64,000 nt of DNA from Lotus japonicus (GCF_012489685.1 NC_080041.1:22073802-22137801); one strand, 5' to 3'. Counted from the first letter of the stretch, positions 1 through 10,861 are shown. Program-made: numbers and translations. The notes: generated by a model not told the origin, from the letters alone.

Positions 1-37
1 TTGTGAACTTCAAAACGAAGATTGACAAAATTACGAA

Positions 38-3000
38 TCAATTGTCACATTTTCCTCCAAGTCCTCCAAATTGAAGAATAGATCCAATATTGTTTTTCTC
101 ATATCCATAGAATTTAGCCCTATAACAATCGTCGTTGTCTGTGAATGCTTTTGTCAAATAATCTGGTGTGTCGTAGTATCTAGTTCCATTCTTGAATGAC
201 ACCCACCTAAAATAGCTTGCCCCACGCGTGTCCATGTCCGGAAATACTCCAGATCCCATTGGAGGACTAGGAATGCCGGCATGAGTTGTTCTACCACCCC
301 ATCCCACTTGCTTTGCATATAATGCTAGGTTAGTGAATAATTCTGTTGGGAAATATCCAATATTTGTATTCTCCACATTTAACCACCAACTTTTAGTATC
401 AGGATCCTGGATACATATATATAAATTCAGTAAATAGCAACATTATATCTACTCAGTGAAAAATTATTGTTATAAAATTGAATATAATTTAACTTTACCT
501 GGGTGATCCCAACTTGAAACTCAATAATATTATTGTGTTCAGATGTCTTAAGCAAACGTCCACAAAGATAATAACTATGATCAGTTTGAATATAACCTGA
601 ACATAGTACATTGTAGCATCCTGTGTTCTGGAAAGTATCTACCTGTCATTTTCCAATATCATGTTAAAAAAATTAGGAGTTCATCTCTGAATTTCTTTTT
701 AAATGAAAAACAATTGTGCAAGATTCAAAAATGAAATTCAAAATATGTTCTCATAAAGAAAACGATATAATTATAGAAAAAAATTCAACCGTCCATTGTG
801 CGAACAAATGAGTTCCAACATCACCATTGTATAATTGTGGAGCCACCTAACAACAATGTATGAGACAAATTAGCTAGTGAGTTTTTGTATATTTAAATTA
901 ACAAGTCATATATGCATACACATTTTTGGGGTAAATAGCCAAGATGGTCCCTAAATGTGTCAACCGCCTTCAAGTTAGTCCCTAAACTTCTAAAATGCCT
1001 CCCGCGGTCCCTGAATGTGGCAAAAGTCATTCACCGTTAGTCCTTGACGTTAAAATAAGGAACGGACGTTAACAAAATCTTTTTATTTTATTTTTTTTCT
1101 TAGTTGGACTGCCTACGTGGAATTGAGTGTTGGTAAAACATTTAGACCATTTAGACGTCAATTAGTCCCTGAATGTGGCAAATTAACCCCCAATGTAAAA
1201 TTTATCATTTTTTAAAAAAGTGGTGGTTGGGGGATTCGAACCTAGAGCTTGAGGGTGTAAAAACAACTCATTTGCCGGCTGAACTAAACAATTTACTAGC
1301 TATAATGTGAATTCTATTTAACTTCCGGTTGAAACATTATCACCTTCATCTTCATGAAGATAAACCCACAGAACCAACAGATAACTCCATGGAACCTACC
1401 ATAAAACTATTGAAGCTCGAATACACATTTTGATGTGGATGGTTCAAATCATGAAGATTTTGCTCCAATTTTATACACATCAACGTTAATTTTTGTCTCC
1501 ACAGTCTCCAAACTAGTTTGTCTTCCATCAGACATGATGACCATCATGCACGCATTCTGCTCGTGGTCATGAGGCTGCTGCTAGTGTTATCAACATCATC
1601 ATCATCATCATGTTGCTCTGTGTTGGCTTTCTTCTTGTTCTGTATCAAAGTGTGTAGAAACTTGCTCCTTCTATCTAACTCCTTCTCTGCTCCTCCTTCC
1701 ATGTGTGCTTAAACGCACTCACTCTCCAGTCAACCCTTTTCCTCTCTTGCTTGTTAGATTCAGATTGTGAATACCAGTCTCGTTAGAGCAGTGGCAACTC
1801 AACTATCTTGTGCATTTAGGATTGATAAAAAGGGGGAAAAGAAAAAAAAAAAAAGAGGAAAAGAAGGAGAGATAGCAGAAGAGTGAACTGGAATGAGTGT
1901 AGGAAGAACAACAAAGAAATTGCGAGGGAAATGGAAGAAGAAATTCAGAGGTGGGAAGAAGGAAGGTTTGAGAATTTGGGATTTTCCCCTAATTTTTAGG
2001 GTTCTTCTTCATATAAACGAAATCAAGGACTAAATTGAAGCATTTCAAACTTTCCCAACGTTTAAATGCCACGTAAACTTCAGCATATAAAAAAAAATCC
2101 ATGTCAGCACTCCGTTAACGTCTGTCAACTTTTTTCAACTCGGGGACTGTCATGAAGGGGTTTGGCCACATTGAGGGACTCCGAGAGGCATTTTAGAAGT
2201 TTAGAGACAAACTTGAAGGCGGCTGACACATTCAGGGACCAACTTGGCTATTTACCCCATTTTTGGGAAAAAAACTATAGTAAATAAATAGATTAAAACT
2301 CACATGCCACCCAGCAGCAATTTCATTTAATGCATTTATTGGTCCATTTTGAACCCACGTAAGAGCGGCGCTTGATTGATCTTTTTCAACAATTGGTTGC
2401 CAAACGCTAGAAGTTCCATTCACACCATTAAAATTTCCAAAGGGTACAACGAAAACTCCAGCAACCTATTAATTCGATAAATTTACATCATCATTTTAAT
2501 CAAATCATTATATGTAATTTAACAAAGTAACAAAAATAATATTTGATCTTCAGAGAAAACTTACATGAGTACGATATGTGGGATCTTGTTGTGCCAAAAT
2601 TTGGTTATCTAGTAATGATTTGGCTTGAACAAGATTATTTTTTGTTGTCCTCCGAATAGGAACCGTTCCTTTTGGACAGGGTTTTTCAAGCCCAAATTTG
2701 GGTTTAGATGGGGAATTCCTTAAATTGGGATTTTCAATCGTTTTTTGATTGCTCGGTTTCCTCTACCATTGAAGAAAAAAAAGGAAATTGTAATATATGA
2801 AAGATGACTAAAATTTGCCACATTTTAGGATTTATAAAATTTCAAATTTCATGTATTTACCTTAGTAAAGGATGGGCAAATGCCGGTTGCTTATTGATAT
2901 CAATACAATCAACAATATATCCGAATTTTGTCTGTTGAAAACAAAATTCGGAAAAAGAATAAAAAAAAATTAAACCGTGCAATGAGGTCAAATATGAAAT

Positions 3001-3218
3001 ATATAGAGTTTCAAAAAAATTGAAATATAACAAAACAAAAGTGATTACATATATATTAAGGACTAGCATACCTGTATACTTTTAACAGGAGGCTTGTTAA
3101 TAATTTTTAATTGTCTCTCCAGCTCAAAGTCTTCTTGTAATTTATTATGCATGCCATCAACTCTTTGGCTAGCACTTCTAGTCACCAAACAACATACAAA
3201 GAACAATATATTGATCAT
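38..3218 (-). CDS. Neprosin-family (DUF239) putative secreted glutamic peptidase, seven exons
   Basis: Exons read on the minus strand: 3218-3072, 2931-2861, 2760-2565, 2465-2304, 846-790, 642-499 and 406-38. All junctions are GT/AG and all phases agree, giving 381 residues with a terminal stop, a normal length for the family. The protein starts with a hydrophobic signal-peptide-like segment (about residues 1-18). The activation region follows, with TKFGYIVDCIDINKQPAF and then CPKGTVPIRRTT. The catalytic neprosin domain fills about residues 165-381, with motifs such as GWHVAPQLYNGD, GCYNVLCSGY and WWLNVENTNIGYFP and a glycine-rich end. Known relatives are secreted or vacuolar proline-directed glutamic peptidases; the substrate here is unknown. 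I see no internal stop or frameshift. Intron 4 (847-2303) is swollen by a transposon. Expression and catalytic residues were not verified. Confidence 0.88.
929..2258. mobile_element. Non-autonomous Mutator-like (MULE) TIR element in neprosin intron 4
   Basis: Long imperfect terminal inverted repeats begin GGGGTAAATAGCCAAG and end with the complementary CTTGGCTATTTACCCC. The similarity runs more than 100 bases inward from each end. The nine bases ATTTTTGGG occur at 923-931 and 2259-2267, so they fit a 9-bp target duplication if the leading Gs are counted in the site. No transposase ORF is present; a 64-codon plus-strand ORF at 1518-1712 is low complexity. The interior holds a purine-rich stretch (about 1830-1960) and a tRNA-like segment. 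The superfamily call rests on TIR length and TSD size. Confidence 0.7.
1222..1290 (-). other. tRNA-like segment with Pol III A and B boxes inside the MULE-like element
   Basis: On the minus strand TAGTTCAGCCGG (1286-1275) fits the A-box consensus, and GGTTCGAATCC (1242-1232) fits the B box, at tRNA-like spacing. The acceptor and T stems do not pair well, so this is a tRNA-derived relic or SINE-like promoter rather than a tRNA gene. Confidence 0.45.
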
Positions 3219-3278
3219 TTTTACAATTCTTTTCTTAAACAAAAAACTTGATAGTCGATGACTGTACAGTGTCGCCTC

Positions 3279-3286
3279 TTTTTATA
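3279..3286 (-). promoter_or_regulatory. TATA box of the neprosin-family gene
   Basis: TATAAAAA on the minus strand lies about 60 bases upstream of the ATG at 3218. This spacing suits a plant core promoter with a short 5' leader. Confidence 0.6.
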
Positions 3287-3358
3287 CTAATCCTGTAATT
3301 TTATTTTGGTACATACTGGTCCTGTTATTAATTATCATATTTTTTACTTTTCATAAGC

Positions 3359-3514
3359 AGAGTTTTCAGAATGTTCGATGGACAATGCTAGTAAAGATAT
3401 CAAGGAAAGTGCAATGGAATTGTCCAGAGATGGGCTTGCTAAAGTTTAATGTGGATGGTGCTGCAAGAGGAGCCCCAGGAGTAGCAGGAGTGGGTGGTAT
3501 TCTACGTGATAGTG
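3359..3514 (+). pseudogene. LINE-type RNase H domain, 5' part, interrupted by the Sirevirus
   Basis: The frame encodes LLKFNVDGAARGAPG, the first beta strands of a plant LINE RNase H (RVT_3) domain with its first catalytic Asp in VDGA. It stops at 3514, where the Sirevirus begins. The reading resumes at 16883 after the duplicated TAGTG. It is read as the tail of a 5'-truncated LINE; a domesticated RNase H gene is the alternative. Confidence 0.75.
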
Positions 3515-4722
3515 TGAAGGTATGAAAAACGGTAGAAAGGGGGGGGTTTGAATAACGTTTTCAGTATAAAGCTTCCACCTTAAAGATTTTGACAAATCTT
3601 TCGAGAACTTAAGTGCTAAAGATAAGAGATAGAAAAGCACACAAGGATTTTATCCTAGTTCACTTGATAAATCACTCAAGCTACTCCAGTCCACCCGTTA
3701 AGGTGATTTCTTCCTTCTTAGAATGAAGGCAATCCACTAATCAGGTAAGAGTTACAACTGCACTTGAAACCTAAAAGTGACTAACAATTACACTGACTTA
3801 GCTCACACTAAGATTCACTCTCTTAGTCTTCTCTAGGATCCGATCAACCTTGATCTCCTAAAGGAACTAAACAAACTGTTTATCAAAGAATTGTTTACAA
3901 GAGATTTGCTTCTAAAAAGCTAATAGTAAACTCAATGAATTTCAGATGAAAGAAAGCTTAGAAGAATTTGAATTTTTCTTGCGCGTATGTGAATGCTTCT
4001 AGCCGCTTCTTTCAGTCTTCAGCCTCTTTATATACTCCAAGGATTAGGGTTGAGCGTTGCATGGAAAATACTACCGTTGGAGGGCAGTTCTGGAAAATCC
4101 AGCTTCTGCTGTGTCTGAGACTGTTAGGTAGGTCGTCAGGAAGGTACAGTTGCTTTTGTACTTGGATAGCGACTTGACCTTTAAACCTAGGAGACTTCTG
4201 ATTAGGGGAATGCTTCATATTGGAACTTGTGAAGCCGGTTGATCAGAGTCAGAGGGAAAGCCCAGATCCTCTGACCATTGTTTCTTCTGATTCTGAACTC
4301 AGAGAGAAGTACATGGTCTTCAGAGTATCTTGCTTCTGGACATCAGAATTTCACTAATCAGCTTCTGGATCTTCAGAGTCTTCTACACCATCAGAATATC
4401 TGAGCCTTCAGTGTTTCTTGGTTATCAGACTTTCTGGATCTTCAGAACTTCTAGTGACTGAGTCCACATCAGAGTTTGTATAACTTCAGAACTTCTGAAG
4501 CTTTTCCACTGTTCATACTGAACATGGTGAATGCGAAAGCGTTGCTTGGGTCGCTCTTTATACACAGTGCTTCTGATTTGTGTGAGATTGAGTTGAGGTC
4601 AGAGCCTGTAAATAGCACACTCAGAAAAACACGTTAGAGTACCACAATTGTTCATATCAAAAGGTTAACTTGTAATCATCAAAACATAGAGTTGTACTAC
4701 TAGATCAAAACTTGATCTTACA
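3515..4722 (-). repeat. Sirevirus 3' LTR (1208 bp)
   Basis: Bounded by TGAAGGTATG on the left and GATCTTACA on the right. It matches 14445-14857 plus 16078-16877 with few differences. The interval 4230-4500 is dense in TCAGA/TCTGA words. Short ORFs inside it (for example 3968-4177) recur only because the LTR recurs and are not genes. Confidence 0.92.
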
Positions 4723-4737
4723 ATCTCCCCCTTTTTG
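4723..4737 (-). other. Polypurine tract of the Sirevirus
   Basis: On the minus strand a run of the form AAAAAGGGGGAGAT lies directly against the 3' LTR, where plus-strand priming takes place. Similar CTCCCCC tracts on the plus strand at about 4889, 5204 and 5269 suggest the multiplied polypurine tracts known from Sireviruses. Confidence 0.8.
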
Positions 4738-5463
4738 ATGATGACAAAACTAAGATTTTTGATGAACAATTCTTAAACATTAAACTGAATTCACTCAGAG
4801 TTTAGAGATATAGAATAAGACTTATCCTGATGTGAATAGTTTATCTTGCTCATTCTGAATTCAAGTCACTGCTTGATTCTGAGCTTAGCTCCCCCTGAAT
4901 CTAATACTTGATGAAAACATTAGTAAAGTCTAGATTCTGAGCTAAATGATATAAGAGTTCACAGTGAAAAACTTATGACATAGATGAAAATAGAGTAATC
5001 AGAGCGCATAAGTAATCAGAGTCACAGACAAGGTATCAGAGTCTTGGGTATCAGAGTCAAATTAGAATCACTTCAGAAGAAGTGAAATGTATTCCTTGTA
5101 TTTGCCCAGTGACACATCTATGGTCATAAAGGTGGAACTCTTAAATTCTCCAAAAGAAAAATAAATCACACTAACACATCTTACACATCAAAAACTGGGT
5201 TTACTCCCCCTTTTTGTCATAAGCAAAAAGCTTGGGGTGTGAAAAACTTAGCTTGAAGTACAAGGTACTCCCCCTTAGAGAAGGTCTAAGTTTAAAGAAA
5301 ATGAAAAAGATGCATGAATCAGAGTTAGGCGAAATAAATAGAAGAGTTAATGCAAGATAAGAACGTTTACCACCGGCCAAGGGAGTAAAGAGGAGGGTCA
5401 GTTACCAAGAACTTAACCTCGAGAAACTGTAGGAGCATTAACTTTCAGAGAGAAAGTGAAGCC

Positions 5464-5470
5464 TATATAA
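5464..5470 (+). promoter_or_regulatory. TATA box for the antisense ORF
   Basis: TATATAA lies 54 bases upstream of the ATG at 5524 and on the opposite strand to the retrotransposon. The spacing would give a leader of about 25-30 nt. This is inferred from sequence only. Confidence 0.5.
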
Positions 5471-5523
5471 AGCGTTGGAGAGAGAGGTAAGCTTCACAAC
5501 TCGAACAATTTTCAGTAAAAAAA

Positions 5524-5916
5524 ATGGCATCATACATCGTAGCACTAGAAGAGCTGAGAAGGAAGGCCTTTGAGGAGGACTTGTTCCTGAACATTAGGCA
5601 TCCAGAGGGTACAAGGACCATCTCAGAGCTAACACGGACACTGCTGGAGGAGGACCCGCGTCCAGAGTTGAAGAGAGACTTGAGGGAATTTCTTGCCTTC
5701 GTGGAGGAGGTGCAAGAACTCAGCCAGCTTGAACTCAAGCTGCTGGAAGAAAAAGAGATTTTTGAAGAGAAGCTCAAGACTGCAGAAGAGATTCTGGAGA
5801 GGGATGAGCTAAAAGACAGGCTCAACAACATCCAGTATGCACTGGAGCGTCTGGAGAAGGAGAGGTCAGAGCAGCGCCAGGAGTGCAGAAGAATGAGGAG
5901 GGATCCTCCATTCTAG
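5524..5916 (+). CDS. Antisense coiled-coil ORF within the Sirevirus, 130 aa, function unknown
   Basis: A complete ATG-to-TAG frame of 130 codons runs against the element's own genes, between the env-like ORF and the 3' LTR. It is rich in Glu, Arg, Leu and Lys. From about residue 50 onward it shows heptad-like spacing (EELKLLEEKEIFEEKL-type segments), so it is probably a coiled coil. The ATG context (AAAAAAATGGC) is favourable, and a TATA box lies at 5464. No catalytic motif or known family was recognised. Extra antisense ORFs are known in some plant LTR retrotransposons, mainly Ty3/Tat types. Whether this one is translated is unknown, and chance openness in biased sequence is the main alternative. 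A 122-codon opposite-strand ORF at 5463-5831 is treated as its shadow. Confidence 0.55.
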   Translation: MASYIVALEELRRKAFEEDLFLNIRHPEGTRTISELTRTLLEEDPRPELKRDLREFLAFVEEVQELSQLELKLLEEKEIFEEKLKTAEEILERDELKDRLNNIQYALERLEKERSEQRQECRRMRRDPPF

Positions 5917-6004
5917 GAATTTAGGAAAAATAAAGAGAATGTATGATGTAAAAGCGTTTATGATGAATACTAATAAAAAATTAATTTGCAAACATAATGT
6001 CAGA

Positions 6005-6028
6005 AATATATATATATATATATATATG
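6005..6028. repeat. (AT)n microsatellite
   Basis: About eleven uninterrupted AT dinucleotides lie between the antisense ORF and the end of the env-like ORF. Confidence 0.9.
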
Positions 6029-6136
6029 CATAGATAATCACAAACGAACAAAGTAAAGATTAATAAGAAAGAGCTAGAGGTTAACGAAATAAAACATAGA
6101 TAAAGAAAAAGAAATCAAAGCGAAGAGATCCTAAAG

Positions 6137-9034
6137 CTAGGGTTTATCAGATCGACGCAGAAGTTCCATCATCATTTGCTTCATTTCAATCAGCAGAGAC
6201 TCATGAGTGTCAAGACGTTGTTCCACAATGTCGAGTCTGGACGAGTTTGGCTGTGCAGAACTAGAAGGAACATTCTGAGCAGCGTGAGGATCTGGAGTGG
6301 AAGCAGAAGCAGCAGGAGTAAAAACTACGGGTGCAAGTGCTTGGCATCTAAGAGCTTCAGCCTCAGCTTCAAGTCGTTCTGTCTCTAATCTGGCCTTTTC
6401 AGCTTGAGCTGCTGCTTGACGTGCAGCTTCTTCTGCTTGTTCTTTCTTTCTTTTGGCTTCTTCAATAGCTTCAAGTAGCTTATGTCTCTGTTCTTGTTCA
6501 TGAAGAGCCACCCTTCTAGCAAACCTTTGCTTTGCAGCCTCGATCCTCTGACTTCCTTCTGCATGCAGGAGCTGCATCATAACTGGAACTTGAGCCACTA
6601 GCCAAGTGCCCAGATTGTTCCACTCTTCAGCCACATGTTCAGCATTCTCGCTTAGGTCAGTCTGACCTTGCACATTGCGTAGCATCAAAGAGGCTTCATG
6701 ATAGAAAATATTGATGCACTCAGAGAGAGATGTGGGTCGGAGGTGAGTGTAAGGAATTATAGAGAGGTTGGTTTCAGGAGAGGCTGGGTGATTGCTGCTG
6801 TGAGCTTCAGAGGCACCTTGTGGAGAGCCAATGTTAAACATTTGAGCATTTGGTTCAGAGGTTCCAAGGTGAGGTTCTGAAGTTTCAACCAGAGGATGGG
6901 GTGATCTAACTGAGGATTGGTTAGACACAGATTGTTCTGGTTCAGGTTCTGGTTGAATAGGCTCTTGTTGGTCAGGGGCAGGGTGAGCTTGTTGAGCCAA
7001 AGGGTCTGCCTCATGTAAAGGATTGGCCAAGATAGGTTCATCTGGGTCAACTAGACGTTCGGGTCTAGGGCCAGGATATCTCCTAGGGCTTGGACAAGTG
7101 AGATAATATTCTTCTAAGGTAGACACCTTTTCTTTTCTAACTTCCATGAATTTTCGAAGGGATTCAGAGTTGTTGGAAGGAGAAGAATCAGCAACATTTG
7201 TTGGGAAGGATACGGGTGTAAGGGCTGTGGAAGAGTCTGTATCCGTGGTTCTGGGAGCCAGACGTTCTGATGCTCTTGGGACAGAGTGATCAGAGGTTCT
7301 GGGTCCAGGTTCTGTTTGGTTAGCCTCTGGTTGCTCATGAATGATGGGTTCAGAAGTTAATGGGTTGTACGGGATGGTAATGGGAGAGGTTGGTTCATCT
7401 GGCCTAGAGGGTTGGTTCTGGAGCAAATTCCAGAGAGGTGCTTCAGTAGGAGAAGGTTGAAAAAATGAAGACCTTGGGGAATGTGGTGGAGAGGTGGTTT
7501 GTGCAGCTGGTTGGGACTCAGGAATAGGAGTGAGGGGATTTGAAGATTGTTTGAGCATGGCTGATATGGGGAGTGCATCAAATAAATTCAAATCATCATC
7601 AGAAGCAACTGCAGACTTACTTGAATGTGCTGATGATCTTGTCACTCTGGCAGGAGTTTCAATCCTTCTGATCACTTCAGCAGCTGGTTCCACCCGAGTA
7701 GGCTTAACCACAATTCTGACCTGCTTCTTCTTCTTCTTAGGAGAAGGAGGACCATCCTCATTATCACCATCATCACCATCATCGGGCTTGCTGGTTTCAT
7801 CATGTTTTCTCTTGGATTGACCAGCCTTCTTCTTTTTGGTCAGAGGGACATCTGATTCCTCAGAAGATTCTTCTAGGATCATCTTCCTCTGAACTTTCTT
7901 CTTGATAGGAGAAGGAAACTCTGGAGCTGGCGGCAGTCTGCTGAAGAATTCATCGAGATCAATTTCAAAGCCTTGAGCCCTTAGGTCTTCAACATAGCAC
8001 CTAATGGCTTCAGGATTGTCTGCCTGTGTCCACAGAGGGTAGTCATTCAGAGGCACCCTTCTACTTCTGATTTCAGAAGATGTGTCTTCATGGGCAGGAG
8101 CAATCTTCTTCTTGACTAGGCCCATTTTCTTTAGAGAATTCGCAGTGAAGACATCACTGACAATAGTGGTCAGATCCTCTGTGCATCCAGCATTTACCAG
8201 ATCTTGAATGAGGCCACTCTCAATGAAGAGATCAGACAACAGTCTCCCAAAGGGAATATACTTGATTGCTGACTTGATGGAGGCAGTGGTACGAGACTTC
8301 CGGATACACTCCTTCAAGTAGGAGAACAGGAAGTAGGGAAGGCAGATCTTCTTCTTGTCTTGGATGAAGAACAACATCGCCTTCTGGTTGAAGTTGATGT
8401 AATCTGGGGAACTGCCCTTTGGTCTCTGGTTTATGCAGTGGAGCAAAATCTTGTGCCAGATCCTGAGCTTGGGATGAAGGTCCATCACTTTGTAATTAGT
8501 CTTGCCCGGTTTGTAATTGGTGTACAGGGCCTTGTTGGTCTCATCCTTCGTCTTGGGTTCCAGCTTTGATTCAGTGAATTGGAAACGATACCCAAGAGCA
8601 GTTTCTGCACCCAGCAGGTTCACGAAAGACTTCTCTGTAATGATGATCTTTCTTCCAAGAATGTGAGATACCACCTGAGTATCATCGCAGTCGGCGTGCT
8701 TCCAGAATTCCTTGATCAGTTTATCATACACCGGTCCTCGTAGCCTGTTGAAGTAATTTCCCCAACCTTGAACTTGGACTTCAGGACGAAGATCATACCC
8801 ATTTGTAGCAAGGTTGTCGAGGTCGAATCTCCATTCTTCCAGTACTTGAAGTTCCTTAGGAGCATATACGCAGTGAACGGCACAGCCCCGTTCTGCAATC
8901 GGAATAATCTGCTCTTGAGCTTGACCTTGATCTTGAGTCGGATTCTCAGGACCCCTTTGACCTGTTGCTAGACCGACTACCATATGAGGGAACTGGGTTG
9001 CATCTGCAGTAGCTCTTCTGGTTTGACTCACCAT
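6137..9034 (-). CDS. Sirevirus env-like ORF (putative plant transposon protein), 965 aa
   Basis: The frame is open from 9268, but the start chosen is the ATG at 9034 (MVSQTRR). The upstream 78 codons include a hydrophobic stretch that could serve as a signal or anchor if the longer start is used. The N-terminal third, around ERGCAVHCVYAPKELQVLEEW and the following WGNYF region, resembles the conserved domain of Sirevirus env-like and 'putative plant transposon' proteins. The middle is Pro/Ser/Thr-rich with a lysine cluster near residue 433. Residues about 825-900 form a strong Glu/Ala/Lys coiled coil. It follows pol in the normal Sirevirus position and has no internal stop. Its role is unknown and there is no evidence for infectious particles. 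Confidence 0.82.
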   Translation of the reverse strand: MVSQTRRATADATQFPHMVVGLATGQRGPENPTQDQGQAQEQIIPIAERGCAVHCVYAPKELQVLEEWRFDLDNLATNGYDLRPEVQVQGWGNYFNRLRGPVYDKLIKEFWKHADCDDTQVVSHILGRKIIITEKSFVNLLGAETALGYRFQFTESKLEPKTKDETNKALYTNYKPGKTNYKVMDLHPKLRIWHKILLHCINQRPKGSSPDYINFNQKAMLFFIQDKKKICLPYFLFSYLKECIRKSRTTASIKSAIKYIPFGRLLSDLFIESGLIQDLVNAGCTEDLTTIVSDVFTANSLKKMGLVKKKIAPAHEDTSSEIRSRRVPLNDYPLWTQADNPEAIRCYVEDLRAQGFEIDLDEFFSRLPPAPEFPSPIKKKVQRKMILEESSEESDVPLTKKKKAGQSKRKHDETSKPDDGDDGDNEDGPPSPKKKKKQVRIVVKPTRVEPAAEVIRRIETPARVTRSSAHSSKSAVASDDDLNLFDALPISAMLKQSSNPLTPIPESQPAAQTTSPPHSPRSSFFQPSPTEAPLWNLLQNQPSRPDEPTSPITIPYNPLTSEPIIHEQPEANQTEPGPRTSDHSVPRASERLAPRTTDTDSSTALTPVSFPTNVADSSPSNNSESLRKFMEVRKEKVSTLEEYYLTCPSPRRYPGPRPERLVDPDEPILANPLHEADPLAQQAHPAPDQQEPIQPEPEPEQSVSNQSSVRSPHPLVETSEPHLGTSEPNAQMFNIGSPQGASEAHSSNHPASPETNLSIIPYTHLRPTSLSECINIFYHEASLMLRNVQGQTDLSENAEHVAEEWNNLGTWLVAQVPVMMQLLHAEGSQRIEAAKQRFARRVALHEQEQRHKLLEAIEEAKRKKEQAEEAARQAAAQAEKARLETERLEAEAEALRCQALAPVVFTPAASASTPDPHAAQNVPSSSAQPNSSRLDIVEQRLDTHESLLIEMKQMMMELLRRSDKP

Positions 9035-9478
9035 TTTTGGAGCGGTTGAAGGTTTAGGTAGAAGATGAAGGTTGAAAGATGAAGAGAGATCGAGAGAGAA
9101 ATCGAGGATAAGCGGTTTTGAAATAGCAAGAGAGAGAAAGAGTAAAAAGCCGAAAGTGAAGGAGATCGTGTGTGTATAGTGGGTTTTGACAAATAACCGT
9201 TGTTGATTCAAAAAGCAATTTAAAATCAACGGTTGAAAATTAAAGATAGATAGTAACAGTAAATACACATATCACACACAGGAGAGAAGCACATCTACAC
9301 GCAACATGACAGACTGTCACACGGGCACAAGGAACTATGCATCAGAAATACTGACACACGTGTTGCTGTCTCAGCTTCAGAGTCAGTACCAATGGGTACA
9401 CACACTCTGATTGAGTTACCTTCTGGACTAGACATCTTCTGGTCAAGAAGTATCATAGTCAGAGGTTCTGATCCATCT

Positions 9479-10861
9479 TCACTCTGGACAAAAGTCCATG
9501 TTCAGATTTTTCAGAATAAAATTAAATCTATCATCTGCTAAGGGCTTTGTAAAGATATCTGCCCATTGATGGTCAGTATCAACAAACTTCAGAAGAAGTA
9601 CGCCCTTCTGTACATAATCTCTAATAAAGTGATACTTTACCTCAATGTGCTTTGCCCTTGAATGCAAGATAGGATTCTTACTCAATGAGATTGCAGCAGT
9701 GTTATCACAATAGATTGGGATATTGCTCTCAAGGATCTGATAATCCTCTAGCTGATGTTTCATCCAGAGCATCTGAGTGCTGCATATTGCTGCTGAGATA
9801 TATTCTGCCTCTGCAGTTGATAGTGCAATGGTTGATTGCCTCTTGCTTGCCCATGAGACTAGATTGCTTCCCAGAAATTGACAATTTCCAGAAGTACTTT
9901 TTCTCTCTGTTCTATCTCCAGCATAATCAGCATCACAATAACCTGAAAGCTTATACTCTGATGTTTTCTTATACATCAAGCCAAGGTTAGTGGTGCCTTT
10001 CAGATACCTTAGGATCCTGTTAACAGCAGTTAAGTGGGTTACCCTTGGATCTGATTGGAAACGAGCACATAAATGAACACTAAATAGTATGTCTGACCTA
10101 GATGCAGTTAAGTATAGAAGTGAACCTATCATGCCACGATAGAGCTTCTGACATACTTTACCACTTTTATCTTCTTTCTCCAGAATGCATGTAGGATGCA
10201 TTGGAGTCTTGGCCACTGTTGATTCCAGCATATTGAACTTCTTTAGAAGTTCTTTAGTGTACTTGCTCTGATGGATATATGTTCCTTCTGGTGTTTGATC
10301 AACTTGTATTCCCAGAAAGTACTTTAATTCTCCCATCATACTCATCTCAAATTCAGCCTGCATCATCTCAGAAAATTCTTTACATAGAGATTGATTAGCA
10401 GAACCAAATATAATATCATCAACATAAATTTGCACAATTAAGATATCATCTTTATAAGTCTTGCAAAAGAGAGTTGTATCTACTTTATCCCTTACAAACT
10501 CATTCTTCAGAAGGAATGAGCTGAGTCTCTCATACCATCCTCTGGGAGCTTGCTTCAGACCATAGAGTGACTTCTTCAATTTGAACACATGGTCTGGCTT
10601 CTTCTCATCTTCAAAACCTGGGGGTTGATGAACATAGACTTCCTCTGAAATATAACCGTTTAGGAAGGCACTCTTCACGTCCATCTGATGTAAAACTATG
10701 TTGTGATTCACTGAAAAAGAAATCAACAGTCTGATTGCCTCCAGTCTTGCTACTGGAGCAAATGTTTCAGTGTAGTCTATTCCTTCCTGCTGGTTGTAGC
10801 CTTGAGCAACTAGCCTTGCCTTGTTTCTGACTACATCTCCTTTCTCATTCTGAATACCCAT
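9479..10861 (-). pseudogene. Sirevirus pol segment: reverse transcriptase and RNase H
   Basis: A 460-codon frame carries FAPVARLEA, the first catalytic Asp in DVKSAFLNG (residue 61), the YVDD box at residues 146-149, and a copia RNase H with YCDADYAGD (about residue 308), STAEAEYIS and YCDNTAA. All expected catalytic acids are visible. It overlaps the upstream integrase frame by 31 bases in another frame, so a frameshift separates it from the rest of pol. It ends in a normal Ty1/copia C-terminus ([11 protein letters not shown]). Confidence 0.9.

Noticed and set aside
3968..4218. Opposing ORFs of about 69 codons repeated at 3968, 15363, 16123 and 16167
   Set aside because: They recur only because the Sirevirus LTR recurs. 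They lie on both strands and show no protein-like conservation.
7494..7820. Plus- and minus-strand ORFs overlapping the env-like ORF
   Set aside because: Shadows of the long env-like frame produced by its Pro/Ser/Glu-rich codons.
6137..9268. True retroviral envelope or infectious virus
   Set aside because: The env-like ORF is the usual Sirevirus extra ORF of unknown function, gag-pol is frameshifted, and no surface/transmembrane cleavage organisation is visible.
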